Assembly: GCA_013334735.1 (NCBI GenBank) | Contig: JAAXXA010000051.1 | Coordinates: 1-10,983 of the forward strand | Direction: 5' to 3' | DNA: 10,983 bases | DNA from: Bacteroidota bacterium | GTDB taxonomy: Bacteria > Bacteroidota > Bacteroidia > Bacteroidales > CG2-30-32-10 | Part shown: piece by piece, positions 1 through 8,200 of the stretch | Numbering within the stretch: position 1 is the stretch's first letter | How the letters are laid out: the number at the start of each line of letters is the position of its first letter | Notes under the pieces: generated by a model | What the model was told of the DNA's origin: nothing | What the model saw: only the letters and a program-made list of their open reading frames with translations | The model's database searches: none | Translations under genes and position numbers: made by a program

Positions 1-434
1 GTTCCTGAAACTGAAGGAACTTTTACCCAATATTCCGCTAAACTATTAGTTTGGTCGTGTCTTTCTCTTTCATATTTCAAAAGTGTAGTTCCATCTGAAG
101 AAGTAAAACATATATCATATCCGTCGGAGCGGGCTTTGCTAAAATTAAAATTTGAACTTGAAAGACTTACTAATATAGGGAAATTAGTCAGATTGGCATC
201 AACTTTAGTTTGATCAATAGTAATCTTTTTACGATACTGCCACCCCGTTAAACATTGGGCGGCAGGTGGCATCATACAACAAGCCTTTACCGGTAGATAT
301 CCGGTTGTTTTTGTATGATCGGCGGAGAAAACCCGCATGGATGAGTTTACCTCCGATTTAACAATTGAAAATGCTGAAGCAAGAAGAACAAAAAACATAC
401 AACTAATTGTCTTATTTATCACTCTGTTTTTCAT
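1..434 (-). CDS. Exported DUF2341 protein, N-terminal part only (C-terminus beyond left edge)
   Basis: ATG at 434-432; the frame stays open to the window edge, giving about 144 residues. The N-terminus is a Sec-type signal peptide (MKNRVINK, then a hydrophobic stretch ending near FSIVKS). A linker MRVFS...TKT..YLPVKACCMMPPAA follows, then the start of a DUF2341 domain (LTGWQYRKKITIDQTK, SDGYDICFTSSDGTTLLKYE, AEYWVKVPSVSG). It is a clear paralogue of the two complete DUF2341-LamG genes in this window, so a LamG-like domain probably follows outside. Differences from the paralogues are one extra Met in the linker and Gln-Cys in place of Ser-Trp before LTGW. The start lies 26 bp below the stop of the preceding gene with no promoter visible between, so co-transcription is likely. 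DUF2341 has no established biochemical activity; LamG domains are often carbohydrate- or protein-binding. A surface or secreted binding role is inferred. Confidence 0.88.
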   Translation of the reverse strand, partial: MKNRVINKTISCMFFVLLASAFSIVKSEVNSSMRVFSADHTKTTGYLPVKACCMMPPAAQCLTGWQYRKKITIDQTKVDANLTNFPILVSLSSSNFNFSKARSDGYDICFTSSDGTTLLKYERERHDQTNSLAEYWVKVPSVSG

Positions 435-460
435 CCGGTTTTTATTTATTTTTTCATTAA

Positions 461-3151
461 TTATTTGAAATCCATTGCAGCCTGGCAGTAAATATTTGTG
501 CCATTGCAGTAACATGTTATTATATCTTCGGCATTGGCTGTTGTGGAAAACGTAGGGGTTGCTCCACCTGACCATTTCACATTTGCCCCCCAACCGCTAA
601 CAGTATATGGTCCACCGCTTGCAGGTTGTTTTACTTTTATTACAAAATTCGCTATCGTTAAATTACTAAAAGTTACAGATGTAACATTCCCTGTAAGAGT
701 AATAGTTTGCTTGTTTCCGTTCGCAAGGTCAATAGCTATAGCGCCGCTTGTAGTACCAATCGTATATTCGGAAGAAAAAGAGGCGGTGTTATTTATTGTT
801 AATTTTGATGCGGGGGTGGTAGTGCCGATACCGAGGTTACCTGCAGAAGTGAGTGTCATCTGGTGTGTTCCGGAGGATGAACCGGGGGTACCACCCGTAA
901 AAAAACGCAGATTGCCGCCATCATTTAACATCGTGGCGCTTTGGCCTGCCGTATTGTTCGAGAAGAAAAGCCTTTGGCTATATGTGCTGGTTGCAGGATC
1001 AACAGCCAGATTCAATCCATTCGCATTGCCAGCGCCACCTGCGATTTCCAGACAAGTAGAGGGCGTAGTTGTCCCGATGCCGACATTTTCATTAGCATCA
1101 ATAGTTACTGCCACAGCATCTGAGTTATCTACAATTCCTGAATTTTCAACATTATTACCGGCAGCATTGAATCTGGCTAAATAATTATCTATTCCGGAGA
1201 TAACAGCACCAGCTGCTGTTGGAATCGTTCTTGGTGTAATTAACAAAGCATCTATTACTCCACCATCACCAGCAGTGGCATAAGCCTCTAATGCAATAGC
1301 AAAAGCCATATCACCGGCGCCGGCTTTGCAGGCAATGCCTGCCGTGGTATAAGTTGTTAAGAAATCGCCAATAGCAATAGGAGTTGTACCGTTGACTTTT
1401 AAGAGAGTGGTTTTACCAAGAACCTGAATATAACCGGTAGCAGCGCCAGCAATTGCATCCACCACCATTCCTAACACCTTACTGTCGCCTTTAGTAGTTG
1501 TAGTGGTTATTTCATTTCCCGCTGCAACAGAATTAAGGACAACAACATTACCGGCAACAAGTACGGTACCAGAAGCATTTTTCATCTTCATGGTTTCTTT
1601 TTCCTCAGGAGCGGCTGCCCCCATATTATATCGGAGTTTATTACCTATACCATTATCTGTAGTTGTACCAACGATGTTACTCGCAGTTATAGTGTTATAA
1701 TTTCCGTTTATTAAGAGATTCCCCCCAAACTGGCAATTAGAAATATTACAATTGTTTGCAGAAATCGTTATACCGGCATCAAAATTTACATTTGTAAGAT
1801 TAGTTTTATCCCTAGTAACAGAACTTGCATTAATAATCCTGCCATTAGAAAACGAGTTATTAGTTCCGAGGTTATTTATTAATTGGTCTATTGTGAAATT
1901 TGATATATTATTTTTATCACCATCTAGGTATATTCCACCTTTAGCTATATATACATTGCTAACTTCAACAGAACCTCTTAACTGCAAGTATAGTGTAACA
2001 TTTGTATTCAGCCAAATAAAATTATTTATAGAGGCTATGGGATCAACTCTGATATATGAATTACTACTAACTGTATTCGACAGTTTTATTATGACATTAT
2101 TCAATTGTGGTTTTGAATCCGAATTACCGCCAATATATATAATATTACAATCGCTCCCAAAATCTCCAGTAATGTAAACATTATTAACAACTCCACCTCT
2201 AAAAAATATGGTGTAACCTTTATTTAAAATACCCCCTGTCGTAATCTTTATGTTGTCAGCTTCTATAAAACTATCGCAATTAAAATAAAAGCCACTGCTA
2301 TTCGTTGTATTTGCTAATCGCATATCAATATTATTCAAAAAGATTTTTAAACCATCAGTAGAAGATGAAAAGCATATTGTTCCATTTGTTGATGAAGAAA
2401 CATCTACAATCAAATCTGAGAATGATGAGTTGGCAGAAATGGAGAATACTGGACCAGACCCAGTCTTAATAAGTTTTAAATTTTTAACAGATGATTCTGA
2501 ACCAGAAGCAATTATCTGATATATACTCAAATTTACCACTGTACCTTCAATGCTTTCACCCACAATTACACAATTTACCGGCAAAGTAATATTCCCCGTT
2601 TCAGTATAAGTTCCATCCTTAACATAAATAGAAATTGCGCCTGCTGTAATTGCCGCACCTAATGTTGTGTAATCTCCGCCGGAAGTAGCCACAATCGCAT
2701 CATATATGATTTGTCCACCGGAAGGTGTCGTCCATGTGGGCGCTCCCGAGCCGCTTGATGTAAGAACCTGCCCGCTTGTGCCGGGTCCGTTGGAAGGCGC
2801 CGCCAGATATATCCACTTGCCGGTAGTTGTACCCGTGCTGTCATAAATGTAAATGCCTACGCCATTACCTTGGTCAATTGAAGCATTGGTGTTATAAACT
2901 ATGAGTTTGTTGGCAGGGCTTGTTACCGGACTTGCAGAAGTAACAGATGTTAAAGATACCCTTGGAATCAGCACGCCCTGGTTTGTAGCGCTTACATCAA
3001 GCATTGCCGAACTATTGGCAGCAGCGCCGGTGGTGTTGATAGCTGCGCCTTGAGAAAAAGAGTTGAAAGTGAAAAGTGAAAAGTGAAAAGTAAAAATAAG
3101 GCACAAGGTGCAAGGCAAAAGGCATAAGGGATATTTTTTTTTTGTTTTCAT
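461..3151 (-). CDS. Exported tail-fibre-like protein with right-handed beta-helix
   Basis: 896 residues from ATG 3151-3149 to TAA 463-461. Residues 1-34 form a signal peptide with probable cleavage near SFSQ. Residues 35-150 are the Bacteroidota-type segment with AMLDVSATNQGVLIPR and GTSGQVLTSSGSGAPTW. Residues 150-510 look like a pectin-lyase-type right-handed beta-helix: GGDYTTLGAAI..., IYVKDGTYTE, then many short Asn/Ser-rich rungs. Residues 520-642 are Gly/Ala/Thr-rich (GYIQVLGKTTLLKVNGT, PIAIGDFLTTYTTAGIA) and recall DUF2190-type capsid-cement proteins; that match is weak. GIGTTTP occurs at 691-697 and 774-780. Residues 782-896 resemble the C-terminus of many phage tail proteins (NVKWSGGATPTFSTTANAEDII...). 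No peptidase S74 chaperone domain and no T9SS sorting domain is visible. A cell-surface fibre or adhesin is the best guess; a glycan-active beta-helix is possible. Codons 3-6 carry an A10 run and the signal peptide is encoded by heptamer repeats, so expression may be phase-variable. Confidence 0.9.
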   Translation of the reverse strand: MKTKKKYPLCLLPCTLCLIFTFHFSLFTFNSFSQGAAINTTGAAANSSAMLDVSATNQGVLIPRVSLTSVTSASPVTSPANKLIVYNTNASIDQGNGVGIYIYDSTGTTTGKWIYLAAPSNGPGTSGQVLTSSGSGAPTWTTPSGGQIIYDAIVATSGGDYTTLGAAITAGAISIYVKDGTYTETGNITLPVNCVIVGESIEGTVVNLSIYQIIASGSESSVKNLKLIKTGSGPVFSISANSSFSDLIVDVSSSTNGTICFSSSTDGLKIFLNNIDMRLANTTNSSGFYFNCDSFIEADNIKITTGGILNKGYTIFFRGGVVNNVYITGDFGSDCNIIYIGGNSDSKPQLNNVIIKLSNTVSSNSYIRVDPIASINNFIWLNTNVTLYLQLRGSVEVSNVYIAKGGIYLDGDKNNISNFTIDQLINNLGTNNSFSNGRIINASSVTRDKTNLTNVNFDAGITISANNCNISNCQFGGNLLINGNYNTITASNIVGTTTDNGIGNKLRYNMGAAAPEEKETMKMKNASGTVLVAGNVVVLNSVAAGNEITTTTTKGDSKVLGMVVDAIAGAATGYIQVLGKTTLLKVNGTTPIAIGDFLTTYTTAGIACKAGAGDMAFAIALEAYATAGDGGVIDALLITPRTIPTAAGAVISGIDNYLARFNAAGNNVENSGIVDNSDAVAVTIDANENVGIGTTTPSTCLEIAGGAGNANGLNLAVDPATSTYSQRLFFSNNTAGQSATMLNDGGNLRFFTGGTPGSSSGTHQMTLTSAGNLGIGTTTPASKLTINNTASFSSEYTIGTTSGAIAIDLANGNKQTITLTGNVTSVTFSNLTIANFVIKVKQPASGGPYTVSGWGANVKWSGGATPTFSTTANAEDIITCYCNGTNIYCQAAMDFK
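464..808 (-). repeat. C-terminal tail-fibre cassette, copy 1
   Basis: Encodes the last 115 residues of the beta-helix protein, from SKLTINNTASFSSEY through IDLANGNKQ to the QAAMDFK end. It aligns over its whole length with the cassette at 8736-9077, at both protein and DNA level at its start. This type of sequence is common at the C-termini of phage and bacterial fibre proteins. Confidence 0.8.
1622..2704 (-). other. Beta-helix segment with lower GC than its flanks
   Basis: This part encodes residues 150-510 of the 896-residue protein. Sampled 60-base lines inside it have 23%, 30% and 32% G+C, against 47-57% in sampled lines on either side (1261-1380 and 2701-2760). Asn, Ser and Ile dominate inside, while Gly, Ala and Thr dominate outside, which explains some of the shift. 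The edges coincide with the predicted domain edges. Confidence 0.6.
3061..3130 (+). repeat. Ten tandem heptanucleotide repeats inside a signal-peptide coding region
   Basis: On the plus strand this 70-bp stretch divides exactly into ten heptamers: AGTTGAA, AGTGAAA three times, AGTAAAA, ATAAGGC, ACAAGGT, GCAAGGC, AAAAGGC, ATAAGGG. The first half follows an AGTGAAA theme and the second an AnAAGGC theme. On the minus strand it encodes residues 8-30 of the 896-residue fibre-like protein (LPCTLCLIF, FTFHFSLFTF), which is the hydrophobic core of its signal peptide. Seven is not a multiple of three, so gain or loss of one unit would shift the reading frame. Confidence 0.9.
3134..3143 (-). repeat. 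A10 homopolymer at codons 3-6 of the beta-helix protein gene
   Basis: Ten consecutive T on the plus strand read as A10 on the coding strand, covering the last base of the Thr3 codon and Lys codons 4-6 just after the ATG. Tracts of this length are prone to slippage in replication and transcription. It lies 3 bp from the heptamer array in the same gene. Confidence 0.85.
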
Positions 3152-3221
3152 AACATTGATTTTTTATTTTTATAATTTAATGTATTGTGTAGATAAATGA
3201 TATTATTTATAGTACAAATAA

Positions 3222-3253
3222 CAAAAATAATAAATTGTTAATCTATTAACAAG
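3222..3253 (-). promoter_or_regulatory. Candidate Bacteroidota-type promoter for the beta-helix protein gene
   Basis: On the minus strand TATTTTTG (3229-3222) fits the -7 consensus TAnnTTTG, and CTTG (3253-3250) fits the -33 TTG element, with 20 bp between TTG and the -7 box. Transcription would start near 3215, giving a leader of about 64 nt that is AT-rich and lacks a Shine-Dalgarno sequence, as is usual in Bacteroidota. The elements are short and the region is AT-rich, so a chance match is possible. Confidence 0.4.
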
Positions 3254-3334
3254 TGTTTTTTAATGAAAGAGGAAACGAGTATTATGAATGAGGATATTTA
3301 GGTAATGAATGAAAAAAATTATACTTTTCCAATC

Positions 3335-3389
3335 GGCAGTTCACAGTTGGCAGTTGGCAATATTTGCTAACTGTTAACAGCTGACTGCC
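3335..3389 (-). terminator. Inverted heptamer repeat, possible transcription terminator
   Basis: The left arm (3335-3360) is built from GGCAGTT, CACAGTT, GGCAGTT, GGCAA. The right arm (3364-3389) is built from complementary heptamers such as TAACTGT and TGACTGC. Arms of 26 nt around a 3-nt loop match at 19 of 26 positions, before counting G-U pairs. It lies about 60 bp past the stop of the upstream gene, and a T7 run follows about 15 bp beyond the stem on the minus strand. The distance to the T run makes intrinsic termination uncertain; the inverted repeat itself is clear. Confidence 0.5.
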
Positions 3390-3452
3390 AACTTATATCC
3401 TGCGACATTTTATCCAACGCAATTTATTAGCAACAGGACTTTTTCTTTCGCA

Positions 3453-5288
3453 TTAAAAATTTGTTCCGAAATTTATTGTATTATTTGGAATGTAATAAAG
3501 GTAGAGGTTTTTGATTTCGGTAGCTGAGAGAGCATGATTGTAAATACGAAACTCGTCAAAATTTCCGCCCCAAGTTTGCCACGTTCCACTGCTGCACGAC
3601 AGGTAGCATCCTATCCTCCACTGCGCCGCAGTATTTGAGTATGTACCAATAGTTGCTGTGCCCAAAGAAACTCCATCGTAATAGATCGTTGCTATTGTTC
3701 CGCTTATTGAAAAAGCTATATGATGCCACTCGTTTATAGGGATTGTGCGCGTAACATACCCCCAAGTATCATGACTGCCAATGCATATTCTTCCATTGGT
3801 AACGTCGTACCAAGCTTCCCACTCTCTACCATTTACGCATTCATATTTTGAAAAAAGATGAGGAGAACCAGTAGTTTTTGTTCTATATAACCAAATCGCC
3901 ATAGTGATAGCCGCAGTTTGTAAACTTGTTGGGTTACCAAGATTTATTCCACTCCCGTTGCCATCAACTCCATCAAATAAAGCTCCTTGTGTTAACTTAC
4001 CGCTTATGTAATTTATATTAGTACCGGTACCGTTGTTGTGATTGATAGTGGAGTCATTTAAGTTTCCATTCAACGGCAAGTATGCTATGAGGTCGGGGTC
4101 GAGTCCCGAACTATTTTCTTCATTTCCAAAAGTCAATAAAGAATTATTCCCCGAATAATAAGAAGCTTTTATCCATTCTGTAGAACGGACAATATTTGAT
4201 ATACGAATTTCATCAATGGATTGCCCTGCCGGCGCATAAGGATTGTTATTTCTTGCCCAGGTTCCAAGCCATAATAGTTGAGTGCTTGCTGTAGCATTAT
4301 TTTTATCCGTATAAGTTCCGGTAGTTTGCTGATCAGCCGCCTCAGCATAAGTATATACTGTTCCATTATTGTAGGTAAATGTTAAATAATGCCATGTACC
4401 GGTTGAATATGTTGTAGTTCCGTTGAGATAGAGCCACGCTCCGGCATATCTTTCACATCCGAAACTAACGACTTCGGTTGGTTTCATGTTAAGATACCAT
4501 CCAAATTGATTTGGGAAAGTTGAGGCATCTCCGGTACCCACAATATCAGTACTTCCCTTTATCCATCCTTCGACAGTAAAAACCGAAGTTCCCGAAAAAC
4601 CTAATGTATTTGCAGAGATGTAATCATTACTGGCATCAAAAGTTTGACATTTTCCTATCTTTCCATCAGATTCGACCGGTTCAGAAGCAGCTCTTTTAGT
4701 TCCATTATTACCACTATATGCACTACTGTTGGGTACATCGGTTGTAGCGCTTTTTAAATGATAAACTCTTAAAAAATTTGCATCCCATACATTTGTCGGA
4801 TCTGCTCCATCTATTGCATCTGATTTGCCATAATACATATAAATATCAGTATTAACAGTTCCGGAAACGGAAGGTACTTTTACCCAATATTCCGCTAAAC
4901 TATTTGTTTGGTCGTGCCTTTCTCTTTCATATTTTAAAAGAGTAGTTCCATCCGAAGAAGTAAAACGAATATCATATCCATCGGTACGGGCTTTACTAAA
5001 ATTAAAATTTGTACTTGTAAGAGATACGAGAACTGGAAAATCGGTTAAATCAGCATCAACTTTAGTTTGATCAATTGTAATCTTTTTGCGATACTGCCAA
5101 CCCGTTAACCATGAAGCTGCAGGTGGCATATAACATGCTTTTGCAGGCAGAAAATTAGTTGTTTTTGTTTTGTCGGGAGAGTAAACCCGCATGGATAAGA
5201 TCATTTCAGATTTAACAGAGAATGATAAAGAAGTAAGAAGAGCTAAACTCATATAAGCAATTACCTTATTTGTAAATCTGTTTTTCAT
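3453..5288 (-). CDS. Exported DUF2341-LamG protein with a second LamG domain
   Basis: 611 residues, ATG 5288-5286 to TAA 3455-3453. Signal peptide at about 1-27 (MKNRFTNKVIAYM..., cleavage near VKS). A linker (29-58) carries MRVYS, TKTTNFLPAKAC and YMPPAA. DUF2341 spans about 60-172, with DGYDIRFTSSDGTTLLKYE, AEYWVKVPSVSG and TDIYMYYGKSDA. A first LamG/concanavalin-like domain spans about 180-391 (IDEIRISNIVRSTEWIKAS, then SLLTFGNEE). A second, more canonical LamG domain spans 398-597 (LIAYLPLNGNLNDST, GALFDGVDG, WHHIAFSISG, FDEFRIYNHALSATEI). It ends NNTINFGTNF, nearly the same tail as the upstream gene. The start is 5 bp below the upstream stop, so the two are very probably one transcript. 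The leader is A-rich with no Shine-Dalgarno. Probable role: secreted or surface binding protein; ligand unknown. Confidence 0.92.
   Translation of the reverse strand: MKNRFTNKVIAYMSLALLTSLSFSVKSEMILSMRVYSPDKTKTTNFLPAKACYMPPAASWLTGWQYRKKITIDQTKVDADLTDFPVLVSLTSTNFNFSKARTDGYDIRFTSSDGTTLLKYERERHDQTNSLAEYWVKVPSVSGTVNTDIYMYYGKSDAIDGADPTNVWDANFLRVYHLKSATTDVPNSSAYSGNNGTKRAASEPVESDGKIGKCQTFDASNDYISANTLGFSGTSVFTVEGWIKGSTDIVGTGDASTFPNQFGWYLNMKPTEVVSFGCERYAGAWLYLNGTTTYSTGTWHYLTFTYNNGTVYTYAEAADQQTTGTYTDKNNATASTQLLWLGTWARNNNPYAPAGQSIDEIRISNIVRSTEWIKASYYSGNNSLLTFGNEENSSGLDPDLIAYLPLNGNLNDSTINHNNGTGTNINYISGKLTQGALFDGVDGNGSGINLGNPTSLQTAAITMAIWLYRTKTTGSPHLFSKYECVNGREWEAWYDVTNGRICIGSHDTWGYVTRTIPINEWHHIAFSISGTIATIYYDGVSLGTATIGTYSNTAAQWRIGCYLSCSSGTWQTWGGNFDEFRIYNHALSATEIKNLYLYYIPNNTINFGTNF
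5092..5288 (-). repeat. Shared secretion leader and linker cassette of the DUF2341 genes
   Basis: The same leader occurs here, at 8349-8563 and at about 240-434. It comprises a signal peptide, MR(V/I)(Y/F)S, TKT, a (Y/F)LPxKAC motif and MPPAA, leading straight into LTGWQYRKK. The Cys in KAC is conserved in all three but is 51-58 residues from the start, far outside any lipobox. Similar DNA at three separate gene starts gives a ready site for recombination. Confidence 0.75.
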
Positions 5289-5293
5289 AAATC

Positions 5294-8200
5294 TTAAAAA
5301 TTTGTTCCGAAATTCATTGTGTTATTAAAAAACTCTTCATTTCCGGAAGTAAACAACGAATTATTCCCGGAATAGTAAGACGCTTTAACCCATGCATCGC
5401 TTCTTGCAACATTTGAAATCCTTAATTCATCAATTATTCCGACGAAAAATCCTGCAGCAGCAGAATTTGTAGGTCCGCCAATAATTGCATTAGTAATATA
5501 ATGATTTATTGTTCCGGATACATTAATATTAGCGTCAGCAGACATATCACCTTTTACTTTCATAGCGCTGCCATCAAATCTACCAACAATATAATGCCAG
5601 GCATTGTCTGACCAGGTATTTGCATCACCAACTCCCTGTAAAGTACCATTTACTACAATATTTGTACTTGCTCCGCCACCAGCATTAGTGCGACCAATTA
5701 TAAGACCATATTCATAATAAGGATTAGAGTGAGAAGTGTATCCTTTGTTAATAATCCAGGAATTTTGGTCAACTATTCCGGGAGTTTTCACCCATGCTTC
5801 CAAAGTAATATAACTTTGCGAAACATCGCCTACACTAATATAATCGTCAGTACCGGCAAAGCTTTGTCCTTTAGCAATTTTTCCTTCTGCTTCAAGCGGT
5901 TCATTAGCAACTTTTTTTGTTCCATTATTGTGATTAGAAGTAACATCTGAAATTGTTGATGTTGTATTATCTTTTAAATGCTGAACCATCTTGAAATTGC
6001 TATCCCATACATTCTCATGATCTTCTCCGTCAGTAGCATTTGTTTTACCATAATACATATAAATATCTGTATCAAAAGTCCCTGAAACATAAGGAACTTT
6101 CACCCAATATTCTGCTTTTTGTCCTGTGGCATCATGTCTTTCCCTGTCATATTTTAAAAGAGTAGTTCCATCGCAAGTTGTAAAACGTATATCATATCCA
6201 TCGGAACGGGCTTTGCTAAAATTAAAATTTGAACTTGTAAGAGATACAAGCCCAGGGAAATTTGTCAAATCAGCATCTACTTTAGATTGATCAATAGTGA
6301 ACTTTTTGCGGTACTGCCAACCCGTTAACCATGAGGTTATATTATATTCTTCATTTCCGTAAGTCAATAATGTATTATTTTCTGAATTATAAGTGGCTTT
6401 TATCCAAGCGGTAGAGCGGGCAATATTAGAAATTCGTATTTCATCCATTGAATTATTAAAATGTAAATAAGCCCCAGGGGTAGTAACATTTGTAAATCCT
6501 CCTATAATAGCATTTGTTGCATAATCAGTTATATTACCTGAAGGCGATGCATCTTGTGATTCAGTCCCTGCATCACCGGAAACAGATAATGTTTCTCCAT
6601 CATATCTCATTACTAAATAATGCCATGCATTATTTCCAAAAGTAGTAGCCCCTTCAATACCATAACCAGTTCCTCCTACAGTAAGCCATGCTCCTACATA
6701 ACCGGTAGTTTGCGCAAGATAAAGACCATATTCATAATAAGGGGGATTATGAGAAGTATATCCTTTATTTACTATAGGTTCATTTCCATTAGATGTAATC
6801 TGACATTTTGCCCAAGCTTCAACCGTAATATTGTTCATACTTATATCTCCAATATTTATAATGTCATCGTATTCATCAAAACTTTGCCCTTTTGCGATTT
6901 TTTCATCTGCCTGAGCTGGTTCTCCAGCGCCCTTTTTTGCTCCATTATTGTTATTAGAAGTAGCATCTACGATCGTTGAAGTTGTACCATCGTTTAAATG
7001 TTGAACCATCTTGAAATTACTATCCCATACATTTACTGCATCTGCTCCGTCTGCTGCACCTGAATTACCGTAATACATGTAAATATCAGTATTAACAGTT
7101 CCTGAAACTGAAGGAACTTTTACCCAATATTCAGCTAAACTATTCGTTTGGTCGTGCCTTTCTCTTTCATATTTTAAAAGTGTACTGCCATCTGAACTAG
7201 TAAAACGGATATCATACCCGTCGGAGCGGGCTTTGCTAAAATTAAAATTTGAACTTTTAAGTGATATAAGAATAGGGAAATCGGTTAAATCGGCATCAAC
7301 TTTTGTTTGATCAACAGTAATCTTTTTGCGATACTCCCAACCTGTTAAACATTGAGCTATATTATTAATAGTTTCTTCATTTCCATAAGTCATTAACGAA
7401 TTATTTCCCGAATAGTAGGATGCTTTTATCCAAGCAGCAGAGCGGGCAACTTTAGATACTCTTGCTTCATCAATCATTCCATCCAAATACTGCAAACCAT
7501 CAGTTACAAGTTTACCTAAAAACATAACAGAGGTCGGGTTTGCTGTTGATGTTTTTGTTAAACTTTGTGCCGACCCATCATTTACATAAATATTCAAATT
7601 ATTACTTCCGGCATTTTTATCATAAGTTCCAGCAATATATACCCAGGTTTCTGCCAAAAATGCCGTTGAACTTCTTATGTATTGTGTTGATGTTGTGTTT
7701 ATAAAAAAATTGGTGTATTTGTTTGTTTCGCGGGAGTCCATCGTTATTTGGAATTGCCAATCTCTCCCAATTAATCCTTCATTGGCATTACTTACAATAT
7801 GAGCGTCAACTTTAATCCAGGCTTCAAGGGTTACAATCTCTGTCATACCAAGACTTGATGCACTACCGCAATTTATATAATCATCTGTACCATCGAAATG
7901 CTGTCCTTTGCCAATTTTTCCATCAGCTTCAAAAGGTTCATTCGCTCCTTTTTTTGTTCCATTATTACTATAGGAAGTGGCATCTGAAATTATTGAAGTT
8001 GAAGCATCATTTAAATGCTGAATCATAACATAATTTGCATCCCAAACATTCACAGCATCTGCTCCATCGGCTGCATCCGATTTACCAAAATACATATAAA
8101 TATCAGTATCAACTGTTCCTGAAACAGAAGTAACTTTCACCCAATATTCTGCTAAACTATTAGTTTGGTCGTGTCTCTCTCTTTCATATTTTAAAATAGT

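Larger units (their letters stand above)
3152..3452. other. Intergenic region with promoter candidate and heptamer hairpin
   Basis: This 301-bp gap separates the stop of the 611-residue DUF2341 gene from the start of the 896-residue fibre gene. It is very AT-rich. The half next to the fibre gene holds a Bacteroidota-type promoter candidate; the other half holds an inverted array of heptamers that could end the upstream transcript. The only ATG-initiated frames noticed are about a dozen codons long. No RNA gene was recognised. Confidence 0.7.

Noticed and set aside
534..1184. Open frame of 216 codons on the plus strand
   Set aside because: It lies antisense to the conserved GIGTTTP and C-terminal cassette of the 896-residue fibre gene; its translation is Val/Pro/Leu-rich as expected from the complement of Gly/Thr-rich coding, and it resembles no family I know.
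1752..2177. Open frame of 141 codons on the plus strand
   Set aside because: It is antisense to the beta-helix region. Low-GC repetitive sequence leaves such frames open by chance, and there is no promoter or leader in support.
3061..3130. CRISPR array
   Set aside because: Units are 7 nt with no spacers, and no cas genes are present.
461..3151. Lipoprotein signal in MKTKKKYPLCLLPC
   Set aside because: The cysteines lie before or within the hydrophobic stretch and LLPC does not fit a lipobox; cleavage after SFSQ or nearby is more plausible.
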